From NCBI RefSeq assembly GCF_013030945.1, contig NZ_JABBXF010000086.1:1-42638 (forward strand): DNA of 42,638 nt, written 5' to 3'. Below, in pieces: positions 16,371 through 23,266 of the stretch (positions are counted from its first letter, which is position 1; the number at the start of each line of letters is the position of its first letter). Origin of the DNA: Streptomyces morookaense. GTDB lineage: Bacteria > Actinomycetota > Actinomycetes > Streptomycetales > Streptomycetaceae. The notes below the pieces were generated by a model that was given only the letters and a program-made list of their open reading frames with translations, was not told the DNA's origin and did not search any database. The position numbers and the translations under genes were made by a program.

Positions 16371-16691
16371 TGCTGCCGATCCGGAACCGCCCGTTCGTCG
16401 GCCGCTTCGCGGTCTCGCCCAGCTTGCACACCCCGGCGCTGCCGACCCAGTTGCCCCGCTGATCGTGCACGCGCATCTGCACCCCGGCGAGGCCGGAATC
16501 GACCATCTCCTGGATGACCTTCTGCAGCTCCGGGCGCTTCTGCTCGGCAGCGGCTTTCGGCACGGCCGCGCCGACCTGGGTGGTCAGCACGGGTGTGGCC
16601 ACCCAGGCCAGCAGTGCGGCAGTCAGCGCCGTGCCCCCCGCCGGGAGACCCGCGACATCCGGACCCTGTTGTGCTTGGCGCCCCTGGTCAT
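16370..16691 (-). pseudogene. Serine hydrolase (beta-lactamase/DD-peptidase type), N-terminal fragment
   Basis: ATG 16691 with GGAGGAGG upstream begins MTRGAKHNRVRMSRVSRRGA. After a frame change near 16640 it continues LTAALLAWVATPVLTTQV (signal sequence), VIQEMVDSGLAGVQMRVHDQ and KLGETAKRPTNGRFRIGSST. The last segment leads into the active-site region of class C-like serine hydrolases, where SxTK would follow, but the coding ends there. So the signal peptide and first about 80 residues remain and the catalytic domain is gone. It abuts the kinase fragment tail to tail. Confidence 0.6.
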
Positions 16692-16740
16692 TCCTGGAAC
16701 CTCCTCCTCGGCCATACCGAGGACGTTGCATGTCGTCACC

Positions 16741-16763
16741 ATGGCGCCAAGCTGGCGCATATT
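16741..16763. promoter_or_regulatory. Operator-like repeat, site A
   Basis: ATGGCGCCAAGCTGGCGCAT. Its reverse complement matches 17027-17049 at 19 of 23 positions. It lies about 50 bp upstream of the serine-hydrolase fragment start. Confidence 0.5.
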
Positions 16764-16881
16764 TGCCCCCAGCACAAGCCATAGTGGCTCAATCTGAAGC
16801 CTCACGGAGTGAGCCAAGCGAAGCACAGCGATCACACCCAGGCAGGGTGGCCGCCTGTTCGCCCCCTTGGACGTCATCATG

Positions 16882-16921
16882 TGGCGCCACTTCGGCTCGC
16901 AATGGCGCCACATATGTGCCA
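16882..16921. promoter_or_regulatory. Operator-like repeat, site B
   Basis: Two TGGCGCCA octamers 21 bp apart (16882-16889 and 16903-16910), followed by CATATGTGCCA, which shares ATATGTGCCA with site C. The two half-sites form an imperfect palindrome around CACATATGTG. Confidence 0.45.
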
Positions 16922-17026
16922 TGATCGCTAGACACGAGTACCGAAGCATCCACTCGGCGTCGCGCCTTGCGGGCCAGCGGCCATAGAACCCGGTCCCGCA
17001 CGTTCGCCCGGCACCTGTCATGTACC

Positions 17027-17049
17027 GATATGTGCCAGCTATGCGCCAT
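17027..17049. promoter_or_regulatory. Operator-like repeat, site C
   Basis: ATATGTGCCAGCTATGCGCC, the inverted counterpart of site A. It lies about 100 bp upstream of the MMPL gene, in the expected promoter region. Confidence 0.5.
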
Positions 17050-17147
17050 CTCGATGCCATGCTGCGCTCCCCAGGCGCCCAAAGCATTGACCCAGACCGA
17101 CCCGACCGACTGCATACCGACCGAACCGAACCGACGGGAGCCCCAGC

Positions 17148-19403
17148 GTGGCTACGTTCCTTTCCAGGCTCGGCCGCCTCGCCTTTCGCCGCCGGGGGGT
17201 GACACTGCTGATCTGGCTGCTGATATTCGGCGGCATAGGCTTCGCCGCCGCCTCCGCTCCGCCACCGCCCGCCGATACGTTCTCGATGCCGGGCACCGAG
17301 TCACAGGAAGCCTTCGACCTGCTGACGAAGAAATTCCCCGACGCGAGTGCCGATGGCGCCAGCGCCCGCGTCGTCGTCCGGGCACCCGAGGGCCGGAAGC
17401 TCACCGACGCCGGCCAGCGGGCCGAAGTCGGGCGGCTCGTCGCCGCGCTGGGCACATCGTCCCCGCAGGTGGTGGCCGCCACCGACCCGTACAAGGTCCC
17501 CGCGGTCAGCATCAGCAAGGACGGCACGACCGCCTACACCGTGGTGACGTACAAGGTCCCCGCGATGAAGGTCAGCGACCAAGCACACGACGCACTCGAC
17601 GCCGCCATCGAGAAGGCCCGCAAGGCGGGCCTGACCATCGAGGCCGGCGGTGACGCCGTGAGGGTCGACCAGGCGATGGGCGGCACCGGCGAGAAGATCG
17701 GCATCCTGGTCTCCGCGATCGTCCTCGTCCTGACCTTCGGCTCGATGATCGCGGCCGGAATGCCGCTGATCACCGCGCTGATCGGAGTCGGAATCGGAAT
17801 CTCCGGCATCACTGCGCTCGGCTCCACGCTCGGCCTGTCCGGCACCACCTCGACGCTCGCGATGATGATCGGCCTCGCCGTCGGCATCGACTACGCGCTG
17901 TTCATCGTCTCCCGGTTCCGTGCCGAGCGGGTCGAGGGGCGCATCCCCGAAGAGGCCGCGGGCCGGGCCGTCGGCACCGCGGGGTCGGCGGTCGTCTTCG
18001 CAGGACTGACGGTCATCGTGGCCCTCGCCGGGCTGGCGGTCGTGGGCGTCCCGATACTCACCAAGATGGGACTCGCCGCGGCCGGCACCGTCGCGGTCGC
18101 CGTGCTCGTCGCGCTCACCCTGGTCCCCGCCCTGCTGGGCTTCGCACCGGTCAAGGTGATGGCCCGCAAGGGCCGCCTGCAGTACGCCGTCAAGCCGCTG
18201 TCGGAGCGCCGGCAGCGCAAGGCCGCCAAGCACGCCGCCAAGTCGGCCGAGAACAGCAGGCCCAACCTCGGCGCCCGCTGGGCGGGTTACGTCCTGCGCC
18301 ACCCCGTGGCCGTCCTGCTCGTCGGCGTGGTCGGCCTCGGCACGGTCGCCGTACCGGCCGCGAGCCTGCAGCTCGGGCTGCCCGGCGAGGGGTCGATGTC
18401 GACGAAGACCACTCAGCGCAAGGCGTACGACATGCTCTCGAAGTCCTTCGGCCCCGGGTTCAACGGACCGCTGATGGTCACCGTGCAGGCGAAGGGCGCC
18501 AAGTCCGCCGGCGACAAGGTCGGCGCGGCCCTCCACAGGGCGAACGGCGTGGCCTCGGTCTCCCCGGCCACCGCCAACAAGGCGGACGACACCGCGATCC
18601 TGAGCGTCATCCCGAAGACCGGCCCGACCGAGCAGAAGACCGAGGAACTGGTCCATGAACTGCGGGCCACGGCAGGCGCCTTGGAGAAAGACACCGCGTC
18701 CCGGATCCTCGTGACCGGCCAGACGGCCATGTTCATCGACTTCTCACAGACCCTCGACGACGCGCTCCTGCCCTACCTCGCCCTGGTCGTCGGCCTCGCC
18801 TTCCTGCTCCTGATGGTGGTCTTCCGCTCCCTCCTGGTCCCGTTCAAGGCGGCCCTCGGCTTCCTGCTCTCGGTGACCGCCGCCCTCGGCGCCGTCGTGG
18901 CGATCTTCCAGTGGGGCTGGCTCGCGGACGTTCTCGGCATCCAGCAGACCGGCCCGATCATGAGCACGATGCCGATCTTCATGATCGGCGTGGTCTTCGG
19001 CCTCGCCATGGACTACGAGGTCTTCCTGGTCAGTCGGATGCGTGAGTCGTACGCTCACGGGGCACGCCCCGCCGAGGCGGTCGTCGACGGCTTCCGGCAC
19101 GGCGGCCGGGTCGTCGCCGCGGCCGCCGTCATCATGACGAGCGTCTTCTCCGGCTTCATCCTGGAGGACAACGACTTCATCAAGATGATCGGCTTCGCCC
19201 TCGCGATCGCCGTCCTCTTCGACGCCTTCCTCGTCCGTATGGCAATCGTGCCCGCACTCTTCGCCCTGTTCGGCAAGTCCGCCTGGTGGCTACCGAAGTG
19301 GCTGGACCGGATCCTGCCCCGAGTGGACGTCGAGGGCGAGAAGCTCGACCAGCACACCGCCCCCGCGCCGCACGCACCGCGGGAACACACCCTGGTCGGC
19401 TGA
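17148..19403 (+). CDS. MMPL-family RND transporter
   Basis: A 751-residue inner-membrane exporter of the MMPL (RND) superfamily, which in actinobacteria moves lipids, polyketides or drugs using the proton gradient. Start GTG 17148 follows GGGAG at 7 nt. Layout: N-terminal membrane segment (VTLLIWLLIFGGIGFAAA), extracytoplasmic domain about 40-175, a bundle of five segments containing GLAVGIDYALFIVSRFR (conserved Asp-Tyr pair), a basic cytoplasmic loop (ERRQRKAAKHAAK), then a repeat of the design with the second signature FGLAMDYEVFLVSRMRE. Full length and intact, unlike most of the element. Repeated operator-like sites lie upstream. Confidence 0.95.
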   Translation: MATFLSRLGRLAFRRRGVTLLIWLLIFGGIGFAAASAPPPPADTFSMPGTESQEAFDLLTKKFPDASADGASARVVVRAPEGRKLTDAGQRAEVGRLVAALGTSSPQVVAATDPYKVPAVSISKDGTTAYTVVTYKVPAMKVSDQAHDALDAAIEKARKAGLTIEAGGDAVRVDQAMGGTGEKIGILVSAIVLVLTFGSMIAAGMPLITALIGVGIGISGITALGSTLGLSGTTSTLAMMIGLAVGIDYALFIVSRFRAERVEGRIPEEAAGRAVGTAGSAVVFAGLTVIVALAGLAVVGVPILTKMGLAAAGTVAVAVLVALTLVPALLGFAPVKVMARKGRLQYAVKPLSERRQRKAAKHAAKSAENSRPNLGARWAGYVLRHPVAVLLVGVVGLGTVAVPAASLQLGLPGEGSMSTKTTQRKAYDMLSKSFGPGFNGPLMVTVQAKGAKSAGDKVGAALHRANGVASVSPATANKADDTAILSVIPKTGPTEQKTEELVHELRATAGALEKDTASRILVTGQTAMFIDFSQTLDDALLPYLALVVGLAFLLLMVVFRSLLVPFKAALGFLLSVTAALGAVVAIFQWGWLADVLGIQQTGPIMSTMPIFMIGVVFGLAMDYEVFLVSRMRESYAHGARPAEAVVDGFRHGGRVVAAAAVIMTSVFSGFILEDNDFIKMIGFALAIAVLFDAFLVRMAIVPALFALFGKSAWWLPKWLDRILPRVDVEGEKLDQHTAPAPHAPREHTLVG

Positions 19404-19413
19404 CGCCTTCGAA

Positions 19414-19432
19414 CCGGACCGCGCCCGGTCGG
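19414..19432. terminator. Stem-loop after the MMPL gene
   Basis: GACCG-CGCC-CGGTC with flanking G/C pairs, 10 bp after the MMPL stop and before the convergent lipoprotein gene. No T-run follows, as is usual in Streptomyces. Confidence 0.4.
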
Positions 19433-19537
19433 CCGGAGGCATCCCGGAAGCGTGCACTTCCTTGCGCAGCCGGGCGAGTTCGGCGGGTGGCAACCGCGTC
19501 CGTTTCCGTACCGGCCCACACCCGCACCCGCGCCTCG

Positions 19538-20752
19538 TCAGCCCGCATCCACCCCGGGCTCGTAGTTGGTGAGGACACAGCCCGGGACGGATGCCTTCTC
19601 CAGCCGGTATCCCTGCGGTGCGCTGAAGCCGGGCTCGCAGTTCAGGCGAAGGAACTGCTGCTGGTAGAGGCCCACGCGGGAAGCCTGGTTGTTTGTCTCG
19701 ACCGCGATGTTCCGGCCGACGAGCACCATGCTCGCCGTGGCCTTGATGTGGCCGTCGTGCTGCACGTCCTGCAGTTGTGCGGCCTTCGCCTTCGCCTGGA
19801 ACGTCGCCATGTCGTTCACGGTGTCGAGCCAGGTGAGGTCATGCGCACGCTTGCCGCCGGAGGCAGGGTATCCGCACATGCCACGTTCCCCGATGCCCCA
19901 GGCGTGGGGATCGCCCGTCACGGCGGGCTGATAGTCGATGGACTGGATGTCGACGGACTGGGGATCCGTGGTGAACTTCTTGCAGTCGACGCTTGAGCCG
20001 ATCAGCTTCTTCAGGTCGGCCATGCTGTCGGCACGTGGCAGCCCCATGCTGTTCGCATCCGGCGTCCGCAGCTCTCCGTTCGCGCCGCCGGGTGTGGCCT
20101 CGTCCTTGGGATGCTCGGGACCAGCGCCACCCTGTCCGTCCGTACTGTCAACGAAGTTGCTGAGGACACAGCCGTCGACTAGGGCCTGCTCCTTCTTGTA
20201 TCCGTCGGGCACGGCGAAAGTGGGATTGCACGTCAGGACGCGCAGTCCTGACGTGGCGAGCGTCATGGCCGTCTTCGTCTCCGTCGGTTCGACGGAGAAG
20301 TTCTCGCCGACGAAGACGTGTCTGAAGAGACCGTACGTCGGATTCTTGGCAAGGCGGTCCATGACGAGCTTCTTGTAGCCCGCTTGGAACTCCTTCATGT
20401 CCGAGGCGGTGAAGAGGAAGATGCGACCGTGGTCGGGCCGGTCGTCGCACACGCCCGCCGCGGTCACGGACCACTTCCCGACGGACGTGAGAGAGCCATG
20501 GGCGAAGCGCCGGTCGTCGGGGGCTCTGCCGTCGCCCAGGTTCTCGCACGAGGTGTACTGCTGCACGTACTTCTGCGCTTCGGTGAGGGAGTTCGCCGTG
20601 GGCGTCCCCGCCACGGACGGTGCAGCGACGCCGCCGCCCGCCGGCGGCTTCGCCGAGGAACCACCGCCGTTCGCGCTGCCGTCCTCGCCTCCCTTGCACG
20701 AGGTGAGGACGGCGAGAGCCGCGGCCACGGCCAATATTCGCTTGATGCGCAT
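19538..20752 (-). CDS. Lipoprotein with two copies of an uncharacterised domain
   Basis: A 404-residue exported lipoprotein. ATG 20752 begins MRIKRILAVAAALAVLTSC, a signal peptide with lipobox LTSC, followed by a Gly/Ser linker. Two related domains follow. Domain 1 ends LRVLTCNPTFAVPDGYKKEQ, ALVDGCVLSNF; domain 2 ends LRLNCEPGFSAPQGYRLEKA, SVPGCVLTNY. Both also share a VFVGENFSVE / VLVGRNIAVE strand and an early Cys. The paired cysteines suggest disulfides in each domain. Domain identity is unknown to me. An upstream in-frame extension to 21085 lacks coding character. It converges on the MMPL gene, so it is not in its operon; a surface role is likely. Confidence 0.75.
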   Translation of the reverse strand: MRIKRILAVAAALAVLTSCKGGEDGSANGGGSSAKPPAGGGVAAPSVAGTPTANSLTEAQKYVQQYTSCENLGDGRAPDDRRFAHGSLTSVGKWSVTAAGVCDDRPDHGRIFLFTASDMKEFQAGYKKLVMDRLAKNPTYGLFRHVFVGENFSVEPTETKTAMTLATSGLRVLTCNPTFAVPDGYKKEQALVDGCVLSNFVDSTDGQGGAGPEHPKDEATPGGANGELRTPDANSMGLPRADSMADLKKLIGSSVDCKKFTTDPQSVDIQSIDYQPAVTGDPHAWGIGERGMCGYPASGGKRAHDLTWLDTVNDMATFQAKAKAAQLQDVQHDGHIKATASMVLVGRNIAVETNNQASRVGLYQQQFLRLNCEPGFSAPQGYRLEKASVPGCVLTNYEPGVDAG

Positions 20753-21068
20753 GTGTTGCTTTCGTCGCATGGAACGGAACGGTCCCGGCGGACTGGATAA
20801 CGTGCACATGTTAGTGGCTTGCCGTCGGGGTGGAGCTTGTGCTGAATCGTGCGCCTCCGCGGCACCGAAGCGGGCGTCACACTCCGCAGACGTGTGTCGG
20901 CACCTGTCGGCACATCGCGGGATGAAGGCGTCGCGCACGTGATCAACGGGACCGGCCCGGTTCAGCTGCAGCCAATGGGCGAACTGGCGTGTGCGGCCTG
21001 CTTCGTTGTGCACGGGCGCCAGCAAGACCACGCCGAAACACCGCAAACCATGCAGTTCCCCGAACGCA

Positions 21069-21103
21069 GGAACCCCCGTCGGCACCTGCCCGACGAGGGT
21101 TCC
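21069..21103. terminator. Strong stem-loop
   Basis: GGAACCCCCGTCGG pairs with CCGACGAGGGTTCC across a 7-nt loop (CACCTGC), 14 bp with one mismatch. It is by far the strongest hairpin noticed in this stretch and could terminate transcription in either direction. Confidence 0.55.
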
Positions 21104-21280
21104 TCACCTGTCACTTGCTCTCACGTGCGTCTCACCAACACCGTCGACGCGCTTGGACCACAACGCCCCCCACCTGCGTAAACGGCCCCGACCTAGACAC
21201 GTGGACGCCAGAAGACGCTTCCGCCTACCTGTGCCAAGTGGGACCGTTATGACTCAGAGCAGGTGTCCACCTCCCTTGAC

Positions 21281-21320
21281 CAGCGGCCAGCGGCCAGCGG
21301 CCAGCGGCCAGCGGCCAGCG
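21281..21320. repeat. 7-bp tandem repeat
   Basis: CAGCGGC repeated about 5.7 times without interruption. Not a multiple of three and not inside a recognised gene; probably slippage-prone, and possibly an integration-host-type binding array. Confidence 0.85.
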
Positions 21321-21596
21321 AATTGTTGCCCTGCGCCAGCAACGTGGCGGCTTCAGTGCGGGTGCCACTGTCCGGACAGGAGAGCGCGCGGCTACCACGA
21401 GGCCGAGCACTGGATGCCCGCCGGGCGGCAAGCCGGCGGCTTACAGCATCCACCTACTCAGGCAGAGCCAGACCCACACGCGGTCCGCGCAGCGCAAGCT
21501 TCTGCCTTGCCCGCGCGCGTCAGTCACTCAGCGTGCCATGGGCAGCGCCTCCGATGGGGTGACCTCACTCCGTCACAGCCCCCTGCACCGGCCCTT

Positions 21597-21617
21597 CCTG
21601 GGGAGAATCTGGGGAGT
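21597..21617. repeat. 21-bp repeat, right copy (putative arm site)
   Basis: Identical to 4043-4063 and in the same orientation, 138 bp inside the right 98-bp repeat. Followed at 21629-21650 by two partial copies (CTGGGGAG, TGGGGAGAATCGAC), giving an array typical of integrase arm sites. Confidence 0.6.
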
Positions 21618-21735
21618 ATCGACGGCACTGGGGAGCGCGTGGGGAGAATCGACCGCGTAAAGCAGCGCAGTGCTGAAAGACCCTGAAAGGCTCGTCCGCG
21701 CAGGCCAGATAGGGGTGCAGCCACATCGACGCTGG

Positions 21736-21861
21736 TCAGCGCCACCAGGTGGTCAACTTCATGACGTACGTCCCGAGATCGTCGGCCTCGACGATGCCGG
21801 GGAGAGAGCCACCCTCACGCAACGGCGTGACATAGCGGGTGGCGGTGACTTCGGCAAGCAT
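21736..21861 (-). pseudogene. HipA-like kinase gene, displaced 5' stub
   Basis: A 41-codon frame from ATG 21861: MLAEVTATRYVTPLREGGSL, then PGIVEADDLGTYVMKL, ending TTWWR and a stop. Residues 4-36 are encoded by the 98-bp repeat and match the full gene at 3131-3958. This end keeps backbone DNA upstream, so it should be the original start and promoter of the HipA-like gene, cut off by element insertion. A short product may still be made. Confidence 0.75.
21755..21852. repeat. 98-bp direct repeat, right copy (putative attR core)
   Basis: Exact match to 3852-3949. Backbone DNA begins immediately to the right (GGCAAGCATCGCC, completing the original start codon region), element DNA to the left. 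Confidence 0.85.
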
Positions 21862-21870
21862 CGCCCCGGG

Positions 21871-21969
21871 TTACTCGGCCTGCACACCGGTCACTGAACG
21901 CAACGGCTGAACGGAGCGGGCGCCCCGACCGTACGACTTCTCGTACTGCTCGTACTCCTCGTCCCTCAT
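21871..21969 (-). CDS. Possible small ORF upstream of the original HipA-like start
   Basis: A frame of 32 codons (MRDEEYEQYEKSYGRGARSV, then QPLRSVTGVQAE) whose TAA ends 9 bp before the ATG of the HipA-like stub, with mostly G/C third bases. No Shine-Dalgarno precedes it and its start is only 14 bp from the divergent Rieske start. It may be a leader peptide of the original HipA-like operon or chance coding. Confidence 0.25.
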   Translation of the reverse strand: MRDEEYEQYEKSYGRGARSVQPLRSVTGVQAE

Positions 21970-21982
21970 CGAAGGAGCGATC

Positions 21983-22477
21983 GTGTCACTTTCCCCGTCC
22001 TCGTCGGATTCCTCCTCATCCTCGTCCTCCGGCAGCGCGAGCCGCCGCACCGTCGTCGTGTCCGCGGGGGCGGCGGGACTCGCCGCCGCGCTGGCCGCGT
22101 GCGGCGGCTCGGACAAGAAGTACCAGGAGACGTCCTCCGCTCCGCCGAGTTCGCCGTCGGCATCCGCGAGCGCGCCCGCGGACGCCAAGGGCCCTGTCCT
22201 CGCCAGGACCTCGGACATCCCGGAGGGCGGCGGAAAGGTCTTCAAGGACAAGAGGGTCGTGGTGACCCAGCCGGCGAAGGGGGAGTTCAAGGCGTTCTCG
22301 GCCGTGTGCACCCACGAGGGGTGCACGGTCTCGGCGGTGACCGGCGGGACCATCAACTGCCCGTGTCACGGCAGCAAGTTCGCCGTCGCGGACGGCAGCG
22401 TGAAGCACGGCCCGGCGCAGTCGCCGCTGCCGGCGAAGAAGATCACCGTCAGCGGCGACTCCATCACGCTGGACTGA
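21983..22477 (+). CDS. Rieske [2Fe-2S] protein, Tat-exported lipoprotein
   Basis: A 164-residue iron-sulfur protein. GTG 21983 has AAGGAG at 5 nt. After a long Ser-rich N-terminus, SRRTVVVSAGAAGLAAAL leads to AACGG: a twin-arginine signal with a lipobox-like Cys, so it is probably folded in the cytoplasm, exported and anchored outside. Cluster ligands are in CTHEGC (about residue 112) and CPCHGSKF (about 131). It is too short for the Rieske subunit of the cytochrome bc complex; this small secreted type is common in Streptomyces and its electron partner is unknown. The stop overlaps the convergent isochorismatase-like gene by 14 bp. Confidence 0.9.
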   Translation: MSLSPSSSDSSSSSSSGSASRRTVVVSAGAAGLAAALAACGGSDKKYQETSSAPPSSPSASASAPADAKGPVLARTSDIPEGGGKVFKDKRVVVTQPAKGEFKAFSAVCTHEGCTVSAVTGGTINCPCHGSKFAVADGSVKHGPAQSPLPAKKITVSGDSITLD

Positions 22478-23132
22478 CCTCCGGGCCGCCGCCCCGCCGG
22501 CGCCGCCGCCAGCTCCGCAGCACCTCCTCGGTCGTGGTGACCGTCGCGACGAGGGAGAGCGTGTGGCGGACCATCGCCGCGGTGTAGTCGGCGGGGACTC
22601 CGGCTATGGCGTCGGCCGGGACGACGGCCGTGTATCCGAGGTTGACCGCGTCGAAGACGGCATTCGGCACGGCGATGTTGGCCGAGACGCCGGTGACGAG
22701 CAGGGTGCGGCAGCCGAGGTTGCGCAGCACCGCGTCCAGGCCGGTGCCGGCCAGGGGCGAGAGCCCGTGCAGCCGCCGTACGACCAGGTCGCCGTCCCCG
22801 ACCGGGACGGGATCCGCGATCCGCACGGCTGCCGTGCCGGCCAACTGCTGGACGGGCAGCCGCTCGGCGGCCCGGAAGAGACGGGCGTTGCGACTGGCCC
22901 CGCGCCCGTCGGGGCGGCGCTCGGCAACGGCGTGCACAACCTGCACGCCCGCCTCGTGAGCCCCGGCGACGAGCCGCGCGATGTTGGTCAGGGCCCCGGA
23001 CGCCCGTGTGACGGCGGCCAGTTCGGGCAGGGCGCTCTCCGGTCCGACGACACCACGCTGGCATTCGACGGTCAGCAGCACGGTGGCCGCCCGGTCGCGC
23101 AGATCGTGCGGGCCGTGCTCCGTGCGTGCCAT
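22464..23132 (-). CDS. Isochorismatase-like hydrolase without the catalytic cysteine
   Basis: About 222 residues with the isochorismatase-like fold: LLTVECQRGVVGPESALPEL near the N-terminus, VVHAVAERRPDG in the middle, and LLVTGVSANIAVPNAVFDAV. In the cysteine hydrolases of this superfamily the last motif carries Cys (GVxTNxCV); here the position is Ala. The usual Asp of the first motif is Glu (VEC). Isochorismatases proper also lack the cysteine, so an isochorismatase-type or non-catalytic role is possible. I chose ATG 23132 (GGAG, 6 nt); an open frame continues upstream through a 15-bp repeat from a TTG at 23246. Confidence 0.8.
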   Translation of the reverse strand: MARTEHGPHDLRDRAATVLLTVECQRGVVGPESALPELAAVTRASGALTNIARLVAGAHEAGVQVVHAVAERRPDGRGASRNARLFRAAERLPVQQLAGTAAVRIADPVPVGDGDLVVRRLHGLSPLAGTGLDAVLRNLGCRTLLVTGVSANIAVPNAVFDAVNLGYTAVVPADAIAGVPADYTAAMVRHTLSLVATVTTTEEVLRSWRRRRRGGGPEVSPA

Positions 23133-23148
23133 GGCGCTCCCTGCTGCT

Positions 23149-23238
23149 GTGGGCCTTGTCTCCGTGGGCCTTGTGTCCGTGGGCCTTGTGTCCGTGGGCC
23201 TTGTGTCCGTGGGCCTTGTGTCCGTGGGCCTTGTGTCG
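23149..23238. repeat. 15-bp tandem repeat, six copies
   Basis: GTGGGCCTTGTGTCC repeated head to tail; the first and last copies have one variant base. It lies between the divergent isochorismatase-like and PPOX-like genes. The unit is a multiple of three and all frames stay open, so it could encode Asp-Thr-Arg-Pro-Thr repeats if the isochorismatase-like gene started upstream. Confidence 0.9.
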
Positions 23239-23266
23239 TCGAGCAAGAGGCTTCATCCTGCCGGAC

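Larger units (their letters stand above)
20753..21735. other. Long gap with repeats and a stem-loop, no recognised gene
   Basis: Nearly 1 kb at the right end of the element. It holds a strong stem-loop, a 7-bp tandem repeat, the right arm-site repeat and two further TGGGGAG copies (21630-21650). A short frame ending TWTPEDASAYLCQVGPL near 21250 faintly resembles the start of an excisionase-type helix-turn-helix, but I do not trust it. Confidence 0.4.
3852..21852. mobile_element. Decayed integrative element (about 17.9 kb) in the HipA-like gene
   Basis: Bounded by the 98-bp direct repeats, whose matching bases are 17,903 bp apart. Internal support: a tyrosine-integrase C-terminus at the left end, a 21-bp repeat just inside both ends, a phage terminase small subunit, DUF317-type plasmid/ICE genes, IS630 and possible IS701 remnants, and many frameshifted or truncated genes. 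The flanks carry ordinary backbone genes. The right end holds a 41-codon stub of the target gene with its original start. No complete integrase, replication or transfer gene remains, so it is probably immobile by itself. A composite of several insertions inside one original element is likely. Confidence 0.75.

Noticed and set aside
17301..18656. Minus-strand open frame of 451 codons
   Set aside because: Antisense to the MMPL transporter; only Asp/Gly/Arg-rich sequence.
20989..21252. Possible excisionase or small helix-turn-helix gene at the right end of the element
   Set aside because: Only about 15 residues look suggestive, the start is poor, and the frame contains the stem-loop.
23149..23238. 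Possible CRISPR array
   Set aside because: The repeats are 15 bp and directly abut one another with no unique spacers; it is a simple tandem repeat.
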